Assembly: GCF_041260665.1 (NCBI RefSeq)
Contig: NZ_JBGCCT010000034.1
Coordinates: 62,001 to 126,000, forward strand
From: Catenulispora sp. GP43
GTDB taxonomy: Bacteria; Actinomycetota; Actinomycetes; Streptomycetales; Catenulisporaceae
Direction: 5' to 3'
DNA length: 64,000 nt
Shown: positions 43,494-51,408 of the stretch, piece after piece
How the letters are laid out: each line of letters begins with the position of its first letter
Numbering within the stretch: the first letter of the stretch is position 1
The notes under the pieces: generated by a model
What the model saw: only the letters and a program-made list of their open reading frames with translations
Told to the model about the DNA's origin: nothing
Databases searched by the model: none
Program-made: the position numbers and the translations under genes

Positions 43494-44885
43494 TCAGCCC
43501 GCGGCCGGCGACGAGGGCAGCGAGACGTCCACCGTGGCGGCCCAGATGTCGTCCTCGGTCGCAGTCGGCGCGACAGCGCTCCCCCACGCCATGGCCAGCC
43601 GCGTCGGCGACAACGCGGAGAACCCGAAGGTGTCGCCGGGCCAGACCGACGGGGATCCGAATCCCTGCGAGACCTGCACTGGTGCCGACAGCCAGCCCTT
43701 GCTCACCGAGTAGGTCCGCAGATACTGCGCATAGCCGCGCGGATCGCTGTCCGAGAGCCATCCGACGTAGACGATGCCGGCGGGCCCGGCAGCCACCTGC
43801 ATGATGTGCGGGACGTTCAGCGTGTCCGTCGGCGCCTGGACCGGCGTGGACCAGGTCGCGCCGTGGTCCCGCGAGTAGGACAGCCAGCCGGTGTCCGTGC
43901 CAGTGCCAGTGCCAATGCCAGTGCCAGTGCCCTGAGTGTCCCAGGTGGCGTAGAGCGTGCCGTCGGGCCCCAGGGCCTCGTCGCCGTCGATCCACCACTC
44001 GCTGTCGTCCATGGTGCCGGCGCTCGGACCGACACGGACCGGGGCGGACCAGGTGGCTCCGCCGTCGGTGGAGCGGGCGGCGTAGGTATAGGCGACCGTG
44101 AGGTCGTCGGTGGGGACGTTCGTGACGGTGTAGCCCTGGTAGACGACGTCGAGCGAACCGTCCGGCTCGACGATGAGCGGCGCGCTGTCCCCGCCGCCGT
44201 TCGGGAAGCCGGGGTTGATCGGCGTGATGGCGCTCCAGGTGTGACCGCCGTCGGTGGACTTCTGGATGACCGCGTTGAGGTCGCCGGTGGCGAACGAGCA
44301 GCTGCCGTCGGGCGCGCACAGGAAGGTCACGGCCGCGGCACTCGGGCCGTAGTCCCACGTGAGGTAGACCGTGCCGTCCGGACCGACCGCGATGAAGTCG
44401 CGGTCGCCCCAGTCGCCGGTCGCCGGCGGGATCGCGGCGCCGACGGTCTTGAACGAGGCCCCGTGGTCGTGGGAAGCGTCGACGACCGGATACGACTGGC
44501 CCGACCGCGAGACCATGAAGGCGGCGTAGACGGTGCCGTCGGGTCCCACCGTGACGGCCGGATCCCACGTGCGCTGCCCGTTCTGACCGCTGCTGCCCTG
44601 CAAGGTGATCGGCGCCGACCAGGTCTTGACGCCGTCGGTGGAGCGGGAGAAGCCGATGCCCTTGCACCCCATCCACTCGTCGTAGACGGCGTTCGCCTTC
44701 GGATCGACGGCCTGGATGGTCTCAGCGTTCTGCGAGGAGCAGGAGGCGGAGATGTCGACGGGGGTCGAGACCTGATACGACTCCGCGACCCGCACCGCGA
44801 CCACCGCCGCGGCCGCACCCACCGGCACCGCCGACACCGTCAGGGCGGAAACCAGGAGGACGCCGGCTGTGAAGCGGCTTCGCAC
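43494..44885 (-). CDS. Secreted sialidase-like (BNR-repeat) beta-propeller protein
   Basis: A secreted protein of about 463 residues. The signal peptide (FTAGVLLVSALTVSAVPVGA) is followed by a beta-propeller with several Asp-box motifs: STDGVKTWSAP, SHDHGASFK, STDGGHTWSAI, STDGGATWSAP and SRDHGATWSTP. The fold is that of exo-sialidases, but I do not see the full FRIP and arginine-triad signature, so enzyme activity is uncertain. GTG 44885 is favoured because the upstream TTG (44903) lacks a ribosome site. A (GT)-rich hexanucleotide repeat at 43897-43932 lengthens one loop to TGTGIGTGTGTDTG. The gene is convergent with the WYL gene. Confidence 0.78.
   Translation of the reverse strand: MRSRFTAGVLLVSALTVSAVPVGAAAAVVAVRVAESYQVSTPVDISASCSSQNAETIQAVDPKANAVYDEWMGCKGIGFSRSTDGVKTWSAPITLQGSSGQNGQRTWDPAVTVGPDGTVYAAFMVSRSGQSYPVVDASHDHGASFKTVGAAIPPATGDWGDRDFIAVGPDGTVYLTWDYGPSAAAVTFLCAPDGSCSFATGDLNAVIQKSTDGGHTWSAITPINPGFPNGGGDSAPLIVEPDGSLDVVYQGYTVTNVPTDDLTVAYTYAARSTDGGATWSAPVRVGPSAGTMDDSEWWIDGDEALGPDGTLYATWDTQGTGTGIGTGTGTDTGWLSYSRDHGATWSTPVQAPTDTLNVPHIMQVAAGPAGIVYVGWLSDSDPRGYAQYLRTYSVSKGWLSAPVQVSQGFGSPSVWPGDTFGFSALSPTRLAMAWGSAVAPTATEDDIWAATVDVSLPSSPAAG
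43897..43932. repeat. Hexanucleotide repeat inside the BNR gene
   Basis: Six consecutive units of GTGCCA (with ATGCCA and GTGCCC variants) encode, on the minus strand, a Gly-Thr loop TGTGIGTGTGTDTG. The loop is between propeller blades. Its in-frame length allows variation without frameshift. Confidence 0.9.
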
Positions 44886-45006
44886 CGATTCCAGGACACG
44901 CAAAGGAGACCACCCCTAGCCCATGAAGCCTGAGTGCTGGCATCCCTGCGTCAGCCATACCAGCACGCTGCGGCAAGGCGGTCAAGGGCGAGAGGCCGCG
45001 GCGCCC

Positions 45007-46092
45007 CTAGTCCGCCCGCTCGACCATCGCCCCGATGAACACCCGCACCATCACCCCGACCTCCGGCGCGAACTCCCGGTTCGGGTTCGCGTAGTCGACG
45101 GCCGGGTTCGGAACGCCCGTCACGATCTTGAACAGGTGGTCGGCGTCGGGGACGCTGACGTCCCACGCGTCGCGGTCCTGGCGCAGCGCATCGGCGACGC
45201 GGGCGACCTCGGGGCCGGTCACCTGGACGTCTTTCGTGCCGCGGAGCACGAGGACGGGGAAGTCGCCCCCCAGCGACCGGGCCAGCTCGGCCGGGTCGTA
45301 CTTGTCGGCCTGCTCCAGAAAGGCGACGTTCACCGGGCTCAGCATCGCCGCCAGCGAGGGGTCGTCCAAACCGGGCGGGACCCCGTGGCCGGCACGGATC
45401 GAGGCGAAGGCGTCACGCATCTGCCGGATGTAGTGCGCGGCCGCGGCTGCGGTGATCGCACCGGCCGCGGCAGCCTGCTGATACGCCTCGGTCAACTGCG
45501 TGTCGAGCAGGTCCAGGTAGCGCTCACTCAGCGGCGCGGCGAGGATGACGGCGCGCGGCGCCAGCGGCGTGCCCTTCAGCTGGTTCGCCAGCCACAGCGC
45601 GAACAGTCCGCCCTCGCTGTGCCCGACGATCACCAGGCGGTGCGGATCGACACCGGGTTGGGAAGCCATGGTGCGGTAGGCGTCGAGCGCTTCCTGCGCG
45701 TAGAGGTCGAAGTCGATGCCGGCGCCGCCGGGGTGGTGCCCGGGACCGCCGAGACCGGCCGTACCGGACCCGAGTTTGTCGTAGCGCAGTGACGAGACCC
45801 CGGCCGACGCCAGGGCTTTGGCGAAGTTCAGGTTCGTGTCCAGGTGCGGATACTGCGGATCGTCGCCGTTGCGGTCCGTCGGACCACTGCCGGAGATGAT
45901 CAGCGCCGCCGCTCCGTGGTTCCGGCCGCCGGCGGGCAGGAAGGTCGCCGGGAGCGTGTCGCCGGAACTGGTGAAGGTCACGTCGTACGGCGCCACCGGC
46001 CGGTGGTTCGCCGCCGCCGACGCACCGGGCGCCGCAATAGCGGCAAGGACAACGGCCACGGAAGCCACCGCGACACAGCGGACTGCACGCAT
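45007..46092 (-). CDS. Secreted alpha/beta hydrolase
   Basis: A 361-residue exported hydrolase. A signal peptide (RCVAVASVAVVLAAIAAPGASA) precedes an alpha/beta-hydrolase fold with the oxyanion-type SGSGPTDRNGDD, the nucleophile elbow GHSEGG near residue 177 and a likely catalytic His in DADHLF close to the C-terminus. The family resembles bacterial S9-like/DUF1749-type esterases or dienelactone hydrolase relatives; the substrate is unknown. The start is ATG at 46090-46092. It lies downstream of alkB on the same strand but a strong hairpin separates them. Confidence 0.85.
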   Translation of the reverse strand: MRAVRCVAVASVAVVLAAIAAPGASAAANHRPVAPYDVTFTSSGDTLPATFLPAGGRNHGAAALIISGSGPTDRNGDDPQYPHLDTNLNFAKALASAGVSSLRYDKLGSGTAGLGGPGHHPGGAGIDFDLYAQEALDAYRTMASQPGVDPHRLVIVGHSEGGLFALWLANQLKGTPLAPRAVILAAPLSERYLDLLDTQLTEAYQQAAAAGAITAAAAAHYIRQMRDAFASIRAGHGVPPGLDDPSLAAMLSPVNVAFLEQADKYDPAELARSLGGDFPVLVLRGTKDVQVTGPEVARVADALRQDRDAWDVSVPDADHLFKIVTGVPNPAVDYANPNREFAPEVGVMVRVFIGAMVERAD

Positions 46093-46196
46093 CAGAGCCC
46101 TCCCAACGAATCAGGCTTCATTGTGTTGATTGCTATAGAACTACTAGAACAATGAAGCCGTCAACCAGACTCCTGCGACCTGCGCACACGAAGAAG

Positions 46197-46227
46197 CCCG
46201 GGACCGGCGAGTCGCCGGCCCCGGGCC
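46197..46227 (-). terminator. GC-rich hairpin after alkB
   Basis: Arms GCCCGGGACCGGCGA (46197-46211) and 46213-46227 pair with one mismatch, forming a very stable hairpin 20 bases downstream of the alkB stop on the minus strand. No clear T run follows. Termination of alkB transcription before the hydrolase gene is likely. Confidence 0.65.
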
Positions 46228-46247
46228 CAGAACACCCCGGTGCCACC

Positions 46248-47435
46248 TCAGTCGCTGCTCGTTCCCGCGGCCCGCGCCTCGTACTTCGCCCGCAGCTTCG
46301 GCGTCAGGTTCGCCCGCAGCGCGTCGCCGTCGTAGTGGTCGAGCACCCGCTGGTCCATCACCCGGCGCCACACCGGCGGGAAGAGCGCGACCACGATCAT
46401 CGTGGCGTAGCCGCCGGGCAGCTGCGGCGCCTCGTCGAACGAGCGCAGCACCTGGTAGCGGCGATTCGGGTAGGCGTGGTGGTCGCTGTGCCGCTGGAGC
46501 TGGTAGAGGAACACGTTCGTCGAGAGGCGGTCGCTGTTCCAGCTGTGGACCGGCTCGACCTTCTCGTAGCGGCCGCTCGCGGTGCGCTGGCGCAGCAGGC
46601 CGTAGTGCTCCAGGTAGTTCACGATCTCCAGCAGCGAGAAGCCGAAGACCATCTGCAGCAGCAGGAACGGCAGGACGCCGACGCCCAGCCAGGCCGTCAG
46701 CCCGGCGAACAGGGCCACGGTCATCAGCCACGCGTTCAGCAGGTCGTTGCGCAGCGTCCAGGGCGAGCGCCTGCGCAGCCGGTGCTTCTTCGACTCCAGC
46801 GCCCACGCCGACTTCAGCGAGCCCCACACGGTGCGCGGCCAGAACCGGTAGAAGGACTCCCCCAGCCGCGCCGACGCCGGGTCCTCGGGCGTCGCGACGC
46901 GCACGTGATGCCCCCGGTTGTGCTCGACGTAGAAGTGCCCGTATCCGGACGGCGCGAGCGCGATCTTCGACAGCCAGCGCTCCACGTCCTCGCGCTTGTG
47001 CCCGAGTTCGTGCGCGGTGTTGATGGCGATGCCGGTCACGATGCCGATGGTGACCACCATGCCGACCTTGGACGCGAGGTTCACATGGGGCTGGCTCCAG
47101 CACCACGCCCCCAGCACCAGCGAGCCGAATTGCAGCGGCAGGTACAGGAAGGTGAGCACGCGGTAGTACCAGGCCGACTGCAACTGCGCCTCACGCTCCA
47201 CCGGCGGGTTGCCCGCGTCCTCGCCGATCAGCCAGTCGCCGACCGGCACGATCACGTACACCAGGATCGGGGTCAGGTACCACGCCAGCGCGTTGTCGAA
47301 GCGGTGCCACAGGCCGTAGCCGACGTAGGGCAGGACCGGCACGACCAGGGCCAGCGGCCACAGGTACCGTTTGCCGTCCTGCCAGGCCTGCGCCTCCGGC
47401 CGCAGACCGGTGGAGCTGAGGGTCGACGCCGACAT
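46248..47435 (-). CDS. alkB: Alkane 1-monooxygenase (AlkB-type diiron hydroxylase)
   Basis: A 395-residue integral membrane non-heme diiron hydroxylase. The three histidine boxes are intact: HELGHK at 142-147, EHNRGHH at 171-177 and RHSDHH at 315-320. The AlkB-specific NYLEHYGL motif is at 273-280. Six hydrophobic helices fit the family. It adds oxygen to terminal carbons of medium-chain alkanes. The start ATG 47435 has GGGAGG upstream. No rubredoxin or rubredoxin reductase gene is adjacent and there is no C-terminal rubredoxin fusion, so electron transfer must use partners encoded elsewhere. It stands alone and divergent from the CrgA-like gene. Confidence 0.93.
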   Translation of the reverse strand: MSASTLSSTGLRPEAQAWQDGKRYLWPLALVVPVLPYVGYGLWHRFDNALAWYLTPILVYVIVPVGDWLIGEDAGNPPVEREAQLQSAWYYRVLTFLYLPLQFGSLVLGAWCWSQPHVNLASKVGMVVTIGIVTGIAINTAHELGHKREDVERWLSKIALAPSGYGHFYVEHNRGHHVRVATPEDPASARLGESFYRFWPRTVWGSLKSAWALESKKHRLRRRSPWTLRNDLLNAWLMTVALFAGLTAWLGVGVLPFLLLQMVFGFSLLEIVNYLEHYGLLRQRTASGRYEKVEPVHSWNSDRLSTNVFLYQLQRHSDHHAYPNRRYQVLRSFDEAPQLPGGYATMIVVALFPPVWRRVMDQRVLDHYDGDALRANLTPKLRAKYEARAAGTSSD

Positions 47436-47551
47436 GTCACAGCCTCCCGCTGATGAGCACGCTTTCGGGGGAATCCCTTATTGGACCCCTTGCACAATGA
47501 GAGTGGCACGCATCACACTGCAGAGCAAGGGTTCAAGTTGACAGGAGAGCC

Positions 47552-47845
47552 ATGAATGACAAGCCGTCGCCCCCGTGGTTCGGAGCGGTGATCCTCGGCT
47601 GCCTGACGGTGGCCACCGTGTGGATCCTGACATACACCCTCTCCCCGCTCCCCGGACAACACGCGCTCGGCGGCTGGAACTACGCGATCGTGGGAGTCTT
47701 CCTGACCCTGTTCATCGGCCTGTCGATGCTGTGGCACGGCGACCCGCTGGAGAAGAGCCGCCAGGAGGCGCGGGCCGCGCGGACCGAAAACGCGGGTCCT
47801 CGCGCACGGCGTGCGCAAGGACCCGCGGTCGGATCAGAACGGTGA
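47552..47845 (+). CDS. CrgA-like small two-helix membrane protein
   Basis: A 97-residue protein with two membrane helices (about 10-30 and 44-61). The pattern PSPPWFGAVILGCLTVATVW, then GGWNYAIVGVFLTLFIGLSM and a C-terminal Trp, follows CrgA (P-x-P-x-W, W-I-x-x-Y, W-N-x-x-x-G-x-x-x-x-x-G). CrgA is a divisome-associated septation regulator of actinobacteria, normally encoded near pknB and dnaA. If this match is right, it is a paralog at an unusual locus. ATG 47552 follows AGGAGAGCC. The C-terminal 30 residues are charged and cover a strong hairpin at 47791-47827, so the true tail may be a read-through of a terminator region. Confidence 0.6.
   Translation: MNDKPSPPWFGAVILGCLTVATVWILTYTLSPLPGQHALGGWNYAIVGVFLTLFIGLSMLWHGDPLEKSRQEARAARTENAGPRARRAQGPAVGSER
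47791..47827 (+). terminator. Hairpin overlapping the end of the CrgA-like gene
   Basis: CGCGGGTCCT (47791-47800) pairs with 47818-47827, and GCGCAC with GTGCGC further in, leaving a three-base loop and one mismatch. The stem lies within the last codons of the CrgA-like frame and 38 bases before the convergent secreted-protein stop. It may terminate both genes; an overlap of coding tail and terminator is unusual. Confidence 0.55.
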
Positions 47846-47864
47846 TGTTCGGCTTGCTATGCGG

Positions 47865-48095
47865 CTACCACCAGACCGGCTGACCATCGAGGGCGCCGCC
47901 GACGCAGATGCCGAGACCGGGCTCGATTTCCCGGACTTGGCCGCCCGAAATCACGCAGTCGTATAGGGAAACGCGAGGCTGGACGTCGGTGACCGGAGGG
48001 CCGGCAGTGGCCGCGGTGGCCGCCCCGGCGGCCGGGACCAGTACCAGGCCGGCCGCGAAAGTGGTGCCGACGGCGAGCATGGCAAGCTTCCTCAT
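47865..48095 (-). CDS. Small secreted protein with two cysteines
   Basis: A 76-residue protein. The signal peptide (MRKLAMLAVGTTFAAGLVLV to a cleavage near AAGAATA) leaves a mature peptide of about 45 residues ending VSLYDCVISGGQVREIEPGL then GICVGGALDGQPVWW. The two Cys may form a disulfide. AAGGAGCCC lies just before ATG 48095. The family is not recognised by me, although small secreted peptides of this style are common in Streptomyces-like genomes. It is convergent with the CrgA-like gene. Confidence 0.7.
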   Translation of the reverse strand: MRKLAMLAVGTTFAAGLVLVPAAGAATAATAGPPVTDVQPRVSLYDCVISGGQVREIEPGLGICVGGALDGQPVWW

Positions 48096-48275
48096 GAGAG
48101 GGCTCCTTAGGGGGATATGAGGGCGAGTTAGCGTGCCCTCACTGGAAGCCTCACATGATCATCGGGAGTCGGCCCGCCCCGATGCCCCCGATCGGGTGAA
48201 CTTCACGACGGAAGACCTGGTCAGAGGCGATAGATCAGCTCGGGGACCCGGCCGACGAATCGCTCCGGAATCAGC

Positions 48276-48746
48276 TCAGGAGTTGTCGCACTGCGACTGG
48301 CTGATGTCCTTGCTGCTCCCGAACTGAGCCGCCTCCTGGAAGTTCGTCCCCAGCGCCGCCGCGACCCCCTGCAGCTGGTACTCGATCCGCCAGCTCCCGG
48401 CCTTGCACGGCTGCGTGATGTTGATGTCCGTGTAGTCCGGGCCGGGGATGCCGTTGAAGGCGCGGGCGTCGCCGTCGTTCGTCCACACGCTGGAGCCGCT
48501 GGCGTGGTACTGCAGTTGCAGCACCAGCGAGGTCTGCTTCGGCGGGGTGGCGCACTTGATGCTCACCGTCGACAGGACTTCCTTGTTCAGGGGTCTCGGG
48601 TCGTCGGCTATTTTGACGTTGCAGTCGTACTCGGTGGCGGTCACCTTGAAGTGGTGCCCCGAGCTGGTCGGCCGCACGATGAGGAACAGCAGCAGCACCA
48701 CGGCGGCGACGGCGGCACCGGCCTTCATATTCACGCTCATCGTCAT
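48276..48746 (-). CDS. Membrane-anchored or secreted hypothetical protein
   Basis: A 156-residue protein with an N-terminal hydrophobic segment (VNMKAGAAVAAVVLLLFLIV) and an extracytoplasmic beta-rich domain with four Cys (Cys42, Cys65, Cys115 and Cys153 approximately). The segment SLVLQLQYHASGSSVW and the C-terminal SQSQCDNS are visible but I recognise no family. ATG 48746 is used; an ATG two codons later is also possible. It lies between the secreted peptide gene and fadA6 on the same strand, with gaps of 180 and 107 bases. It shows no link with steroid catabolism. Confidence 0.65.
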   Translation of the reverse strand: MTMSVNMKAGAAVAAVVLLLFLIVRPTSSGHHFKVTATEYDCNVKIADDPRPLNKEVLSTVSIKCATPPKQTSLVLQLQYHASGSSVWTNDGDARAFNGIPGPDYTDINITQPCKAGSWRIEYQLQGVAAALGTNFQEAAQFGSSKDISQSQCDNS

Positions 48747-48853
48747 TCAGAGTACTGCCGCCGGATCTGCCGGTCACGGGCTTCACGAACTGATTAGCAT
48801 CACAGATCGCACACGTTTCGGCGAACAATCACCGTGCGCGGAGATGTCGCAGA

Positions 48854-50005
48854 TCAGAGCCTTTCGATGATCGTCACGTTCGCCTGCCCGCCGCCCTCGC
48901 ACATCGTCTGCAGACCGTAGCGGCCGCCGGTGCGCTCCAACTCGTGCAGCAGCGTCGTCATCAGCCGCGCGCCGGTCGCGCCCAGCGGGTGTCCCAGCGC
49001 GATGGCGCCGCCGTTGACGTTCACCCGCGCCGGGTCCGCGCCGGTCTCCTTGGCCCACGCCAGCACCACCGGCGCGAAGGCCTCGTTGATCTCGACCAGG
49101 TCGATGTCGTCCAGGTCCATCGCGCTCTTGCGCAATGCATACGCGGTGGCCGGGATCGGGGCGGTGAGCATGTAGATCGGGTCGGCGCCGCGGACCGAGA
49201 GGTGGTGGATCCGGGCGCGCGGGGTGAGGCCGTGGGTGCGTACCGCGTCCTCGGAGGCGATGAGCAGCGCGGCCGAGGCATCAGAGATCTGCGACGACAC
49301 CGCCGCGGTCAGCCGGCCGCCCTCGACCAGCGTGCGCAGGCCGGCCATGGCCTCCTTGGAGGTGTCGCGGCGCGGCCCCTCGTCGACCGCGAACCCCTCG
49401 TACGGCACGATCTCGCGCTCGAAGCGCCCCTCGTCGATCGCCGCCAGCGCCCGCCGATGCGACTCCAGCGCGAAGTCCTCCATCTCGTCCCGGGAGATGT
49501 CCCACTTCTCGGCGATCAGCTCGGCCGCGTGGAACTGCGACACCGGCTGGTCGCCGTACCGGGCCCGCCACCCCTTCGAGCCGGAGAACGGATCCGTGAT
49601 GCCGAACTGCGTCGCGACCGTCATCGCCGCCGCGATCGGGATCTGCGACATGTTCTGCACGCCGCCGGCCACCACGAGGTCCGCCGTCCCGCTCAGCACC
49701 GCCTGGGCCGCGAAGTGCACCGCCTGCTGCGAGGACCCGCACTGCCGGTCCACCGTCACCCCCGGCACCTCCTCGGGCAGCCCGGCGGCCAGCCACGCGG
49801 TGCGCGCGATGTCGCCGGCCTGCGTCCCGATGGTGTCGACGCAGCCGAACACGACGTCGTCCACGGCCGCCGGATCGACCCCGGCGGCGTCCACGACCGC
49901 CTTGATGACGTGCGCTCCCAGATCGGCGGGATGCGCCGCGGACAGCGCGCCCTTCTTGCGTCCGACCGCTGTTCGCAGGGCCCCGACTATGTAGGCCTCA
50001 CCCAT
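48854..50005 (-). CDS. fadA6: Thiolase FadA6 (steroid ring catabolism)
   Basis: A 383-residue thiolase. The acyl-accepting Cys89 is in VDRQCGSSQQA, the catalytic His339 in GGAIALGHPLGATG, and the general-base Cys369 in QTMCEGGGQAN. In the HIP pathway FadA6 cleaves the CoA thioester formed after ring opening. It is the last gene of fadE30-ipdF-kstR2-fadA6, 25 bases behind kstR2, the same order as in Mycobacterium tuberculosis. ATG 50005 is supported by MGEAYIVGALRTAVGRKKG. The specific name rests on gene context. Confidence 0.88.
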   Translation of the reverse strand: MGEAYIVGALRTAVGRKKGALSAAHPADLGAHVIKAVVDAAGVDPAAVDDVVFGCVDTIGTQAGDIARTAWLAAGLPEEVPGVTVDRQCGSSQQAVHFAAQAVLSGTADLVVAGGVQNMSQIPIAAAMTVATQFGITDPFSGSKGWRARYGDQPVSQFHAAELIAEKWDISRDEMEDFALESHRRALAAIDEGRFEREIVPYEGFAVDEGPRRDTSKEAMAGLRTLVEGGRLTAAVSSQISDASAALLIASEDAVRTHGLTPRARIHHLSVRGADPIYMLTAPIPATAYALRKSAMDLDDIDLVEINEAFAPVVLAWAKETGADPARVNVNGGAIALGHPLGATGARLMTTLLHELERTGGRYGLQTMCEGGGQANVTIIERL

Positions 50006-50030
50006 TGGCGCATCACTCCCGACTCATCGG

Positions 50031-50624
50031 TCAACCCCTGCTCTGGAACCCTTCGAGGATCATGGAGAGGTACTGCGCCGAGACTGCCTCGGCGGTGAGC
50101 TTGCCGCCCGGCACATACCAGCGCACCGCGACCCACACGGTGTCGCGCACGAAGCGGTAGGCCATGGTGGCGTCCAGATCGGCGCGGAACGCCCCCGAGG
50201 CGATGCCCTTCTCCAGCGTGCCCAGCCAGATCTCGCGGAACTCGCGGTCGGTGTCGTCCAGGTAGGCGAAGCGCGGCGACTGGCGCAGTTGCTTGGCCTC
50301 GTTCTGGTACAGCGCGATCGCCGCGTGGCTGCGGTCGATGGCCTGGAACGAGGCGTCGACCAGTTGCTCGAACGCGCGGCGCGGATCGCTCTCGCGCTCG
50401 ATGATCGCGCGGTAGTCGCGGAACAGCTCGTCCAGGAACGTCCGCAGGATCTCGTCCGCCATCGTCTCCTTGGAGTCGAAGTGGTGGTACAGGCTCCCGG
50501 ACAGGATCCCGGCGGCGTCGGCGATGTCGCGCACGGTGGTGTTCTTGTAGCCGCGCTCGGCGAACAGGCCGGCGGCGAGGTTCAGCAGTTCGGCGCGGCG
50601 GTCGGAGGTGGGGGGTTTAGGCAT
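50031..50624 (-). CDS. kstR2: TetR-family repressor KstR2
   Basis: A repressor of 197 residues. The HTH segment RGYKNTTVRDIADAAGILSG with SLYHHFDSKE near residues 31-62 is close to mycobacterial KstR2, which binds HIP-CoA and controls C/D-ring catabolic genes. I chose ATG 50624, giving MPKPPTSDRRAELL, which overlaps the ipdF stop by eight bases; the frame from 50651 has no better start. It lies in the operon it presumably regulates, behind the site at 52662. The target dyads at 31570, 38342 and 52662 are consistent with one regulator controlling all. Confidence 0.88.
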   Translation of the reverse strand: MPKPPTSDRRAELLNLAAGLFAERGYKNTTVRDIADAAGILSGSLYHHFDSKETMADEILRTFLDELFRDYRAIIERESDPRRAFEQLVDASFQAIDRSHAAIALYQNEAKQLRQSPRFAYLDDTDREFREIWLGTLEKGIASGAFRADLDATMAYRFVRDTVWVAVRWYVPGGKLTAEAVSAQYLSMILEGFQSRG

Positions 50625-51408
50625 GTTGGCTCGAAACGGAGAGGACTTCACCGGTCAGGTAGGAGGCATAGTCGCTTGCCAGGAACACCATGACATTCGC
50701 GACCTCCCACGGCTCGGCGGCGCGCCCGAACGCCTCGCGGGCGGTCAGCTCGGACAGCAGTTCGTCGGTCGTGACCTTGGCGAGGAACGGGTGCATGGCC
50801 AGTGACGGCGCGACGGCGTTCACCCGGACACCGTACGCGGCGGCGTCCAGCGCCGAGCAGCGGGTCAGGGCCATGACCCCGGCTTTCGCCGCGGCGTAGT
50901 GCGCCTGGCCCTCCTGCGCGCGCCAGCCGATCACCGAGGCGTTGTTGACCACGGCCCCGCCGGTGCCCTGGTCGCGCATGCGGCGCAGCGCCGCCCGGGT
51001 GCAGCGGAAAGTGCCGTTGAGGGTGACGTCGAGGACCCGCGTCCACTCCTCGTCCGTCATGTCCAGGACCGAGGCGGTGCCGCCGAGGCCGGCGTTGTTG
51101 ACCAGGACGTCGAGGCTGCCGAAGCGCTCGGCGGTCCCGTCGATCAGCGCCTGGACGTGCTCCTCGCGGGTGACGTCGCAGACCAGGGCGTGGACCTGCT
51201 CGTCCCCGAACTCCTTCGCCAGCGCCGCGTGCGTCTCCCCCAGGCGGCGCTCGTGGTGGTCGCTGATGACGACGCGCGCCCCCTCCTCCAGGCAGCGGCG
51301 CGCGGCGGCGGCGCCGATGCCGGTCCCGGCGGCGGCGGTGACGGCGACGTTCTTGCCGGCGAGGAGGTTGTGGCCCGCCACGGGGGCGGGCACGGTCGGC
51401 ACGGTCAC
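50617..51408 (-). CDS. ipdF: SDR dehydrogenase IpdF-like (Rv3559c type)
   Basis: A 263-residue short-chain dehydrogenase. Cofactor motif TAAAGTGIGAAAA near residue 22, NNAG near 101, and catalytic Ser/Tyr/Lys in NNASVIGWRAQEGQAHYAAAK near 148-166. The IpdF step oxidises a hydroxylated HIP-CoA intermediate in the mycobacterial scheme. The start is GTG 51408, overlapping the fadE30 stop (GTGA). The much longer frame upstream is only the fadE30 shadow. The stop overlaps kstR2. Strong coupling marks a single operon. Confidence 0.82.
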   Translation of the reverse strand: MTVPTVPAPVAGHNLLAGKNVAVTAAAGTGIGAAAARRCLEEGARVVISDHHERRLGETHAALAKEFGDEQVHALVCDVTREEHVQALIDGTAERFGSLDVLVNNAGLGGTASVLDMTDEEWTRVLDVTLNGTFRCTRAALRRMRDQGTGGAVVNNASVIGWRAQEGQAHYAAAKAGVMALTRCSALDAAAYGVRVNAVAPSLAMHPFLAKVTTDELLSELTAREAFGRAAEPWEVANVMVFLASDYASYLTGEVLSVSSQHA

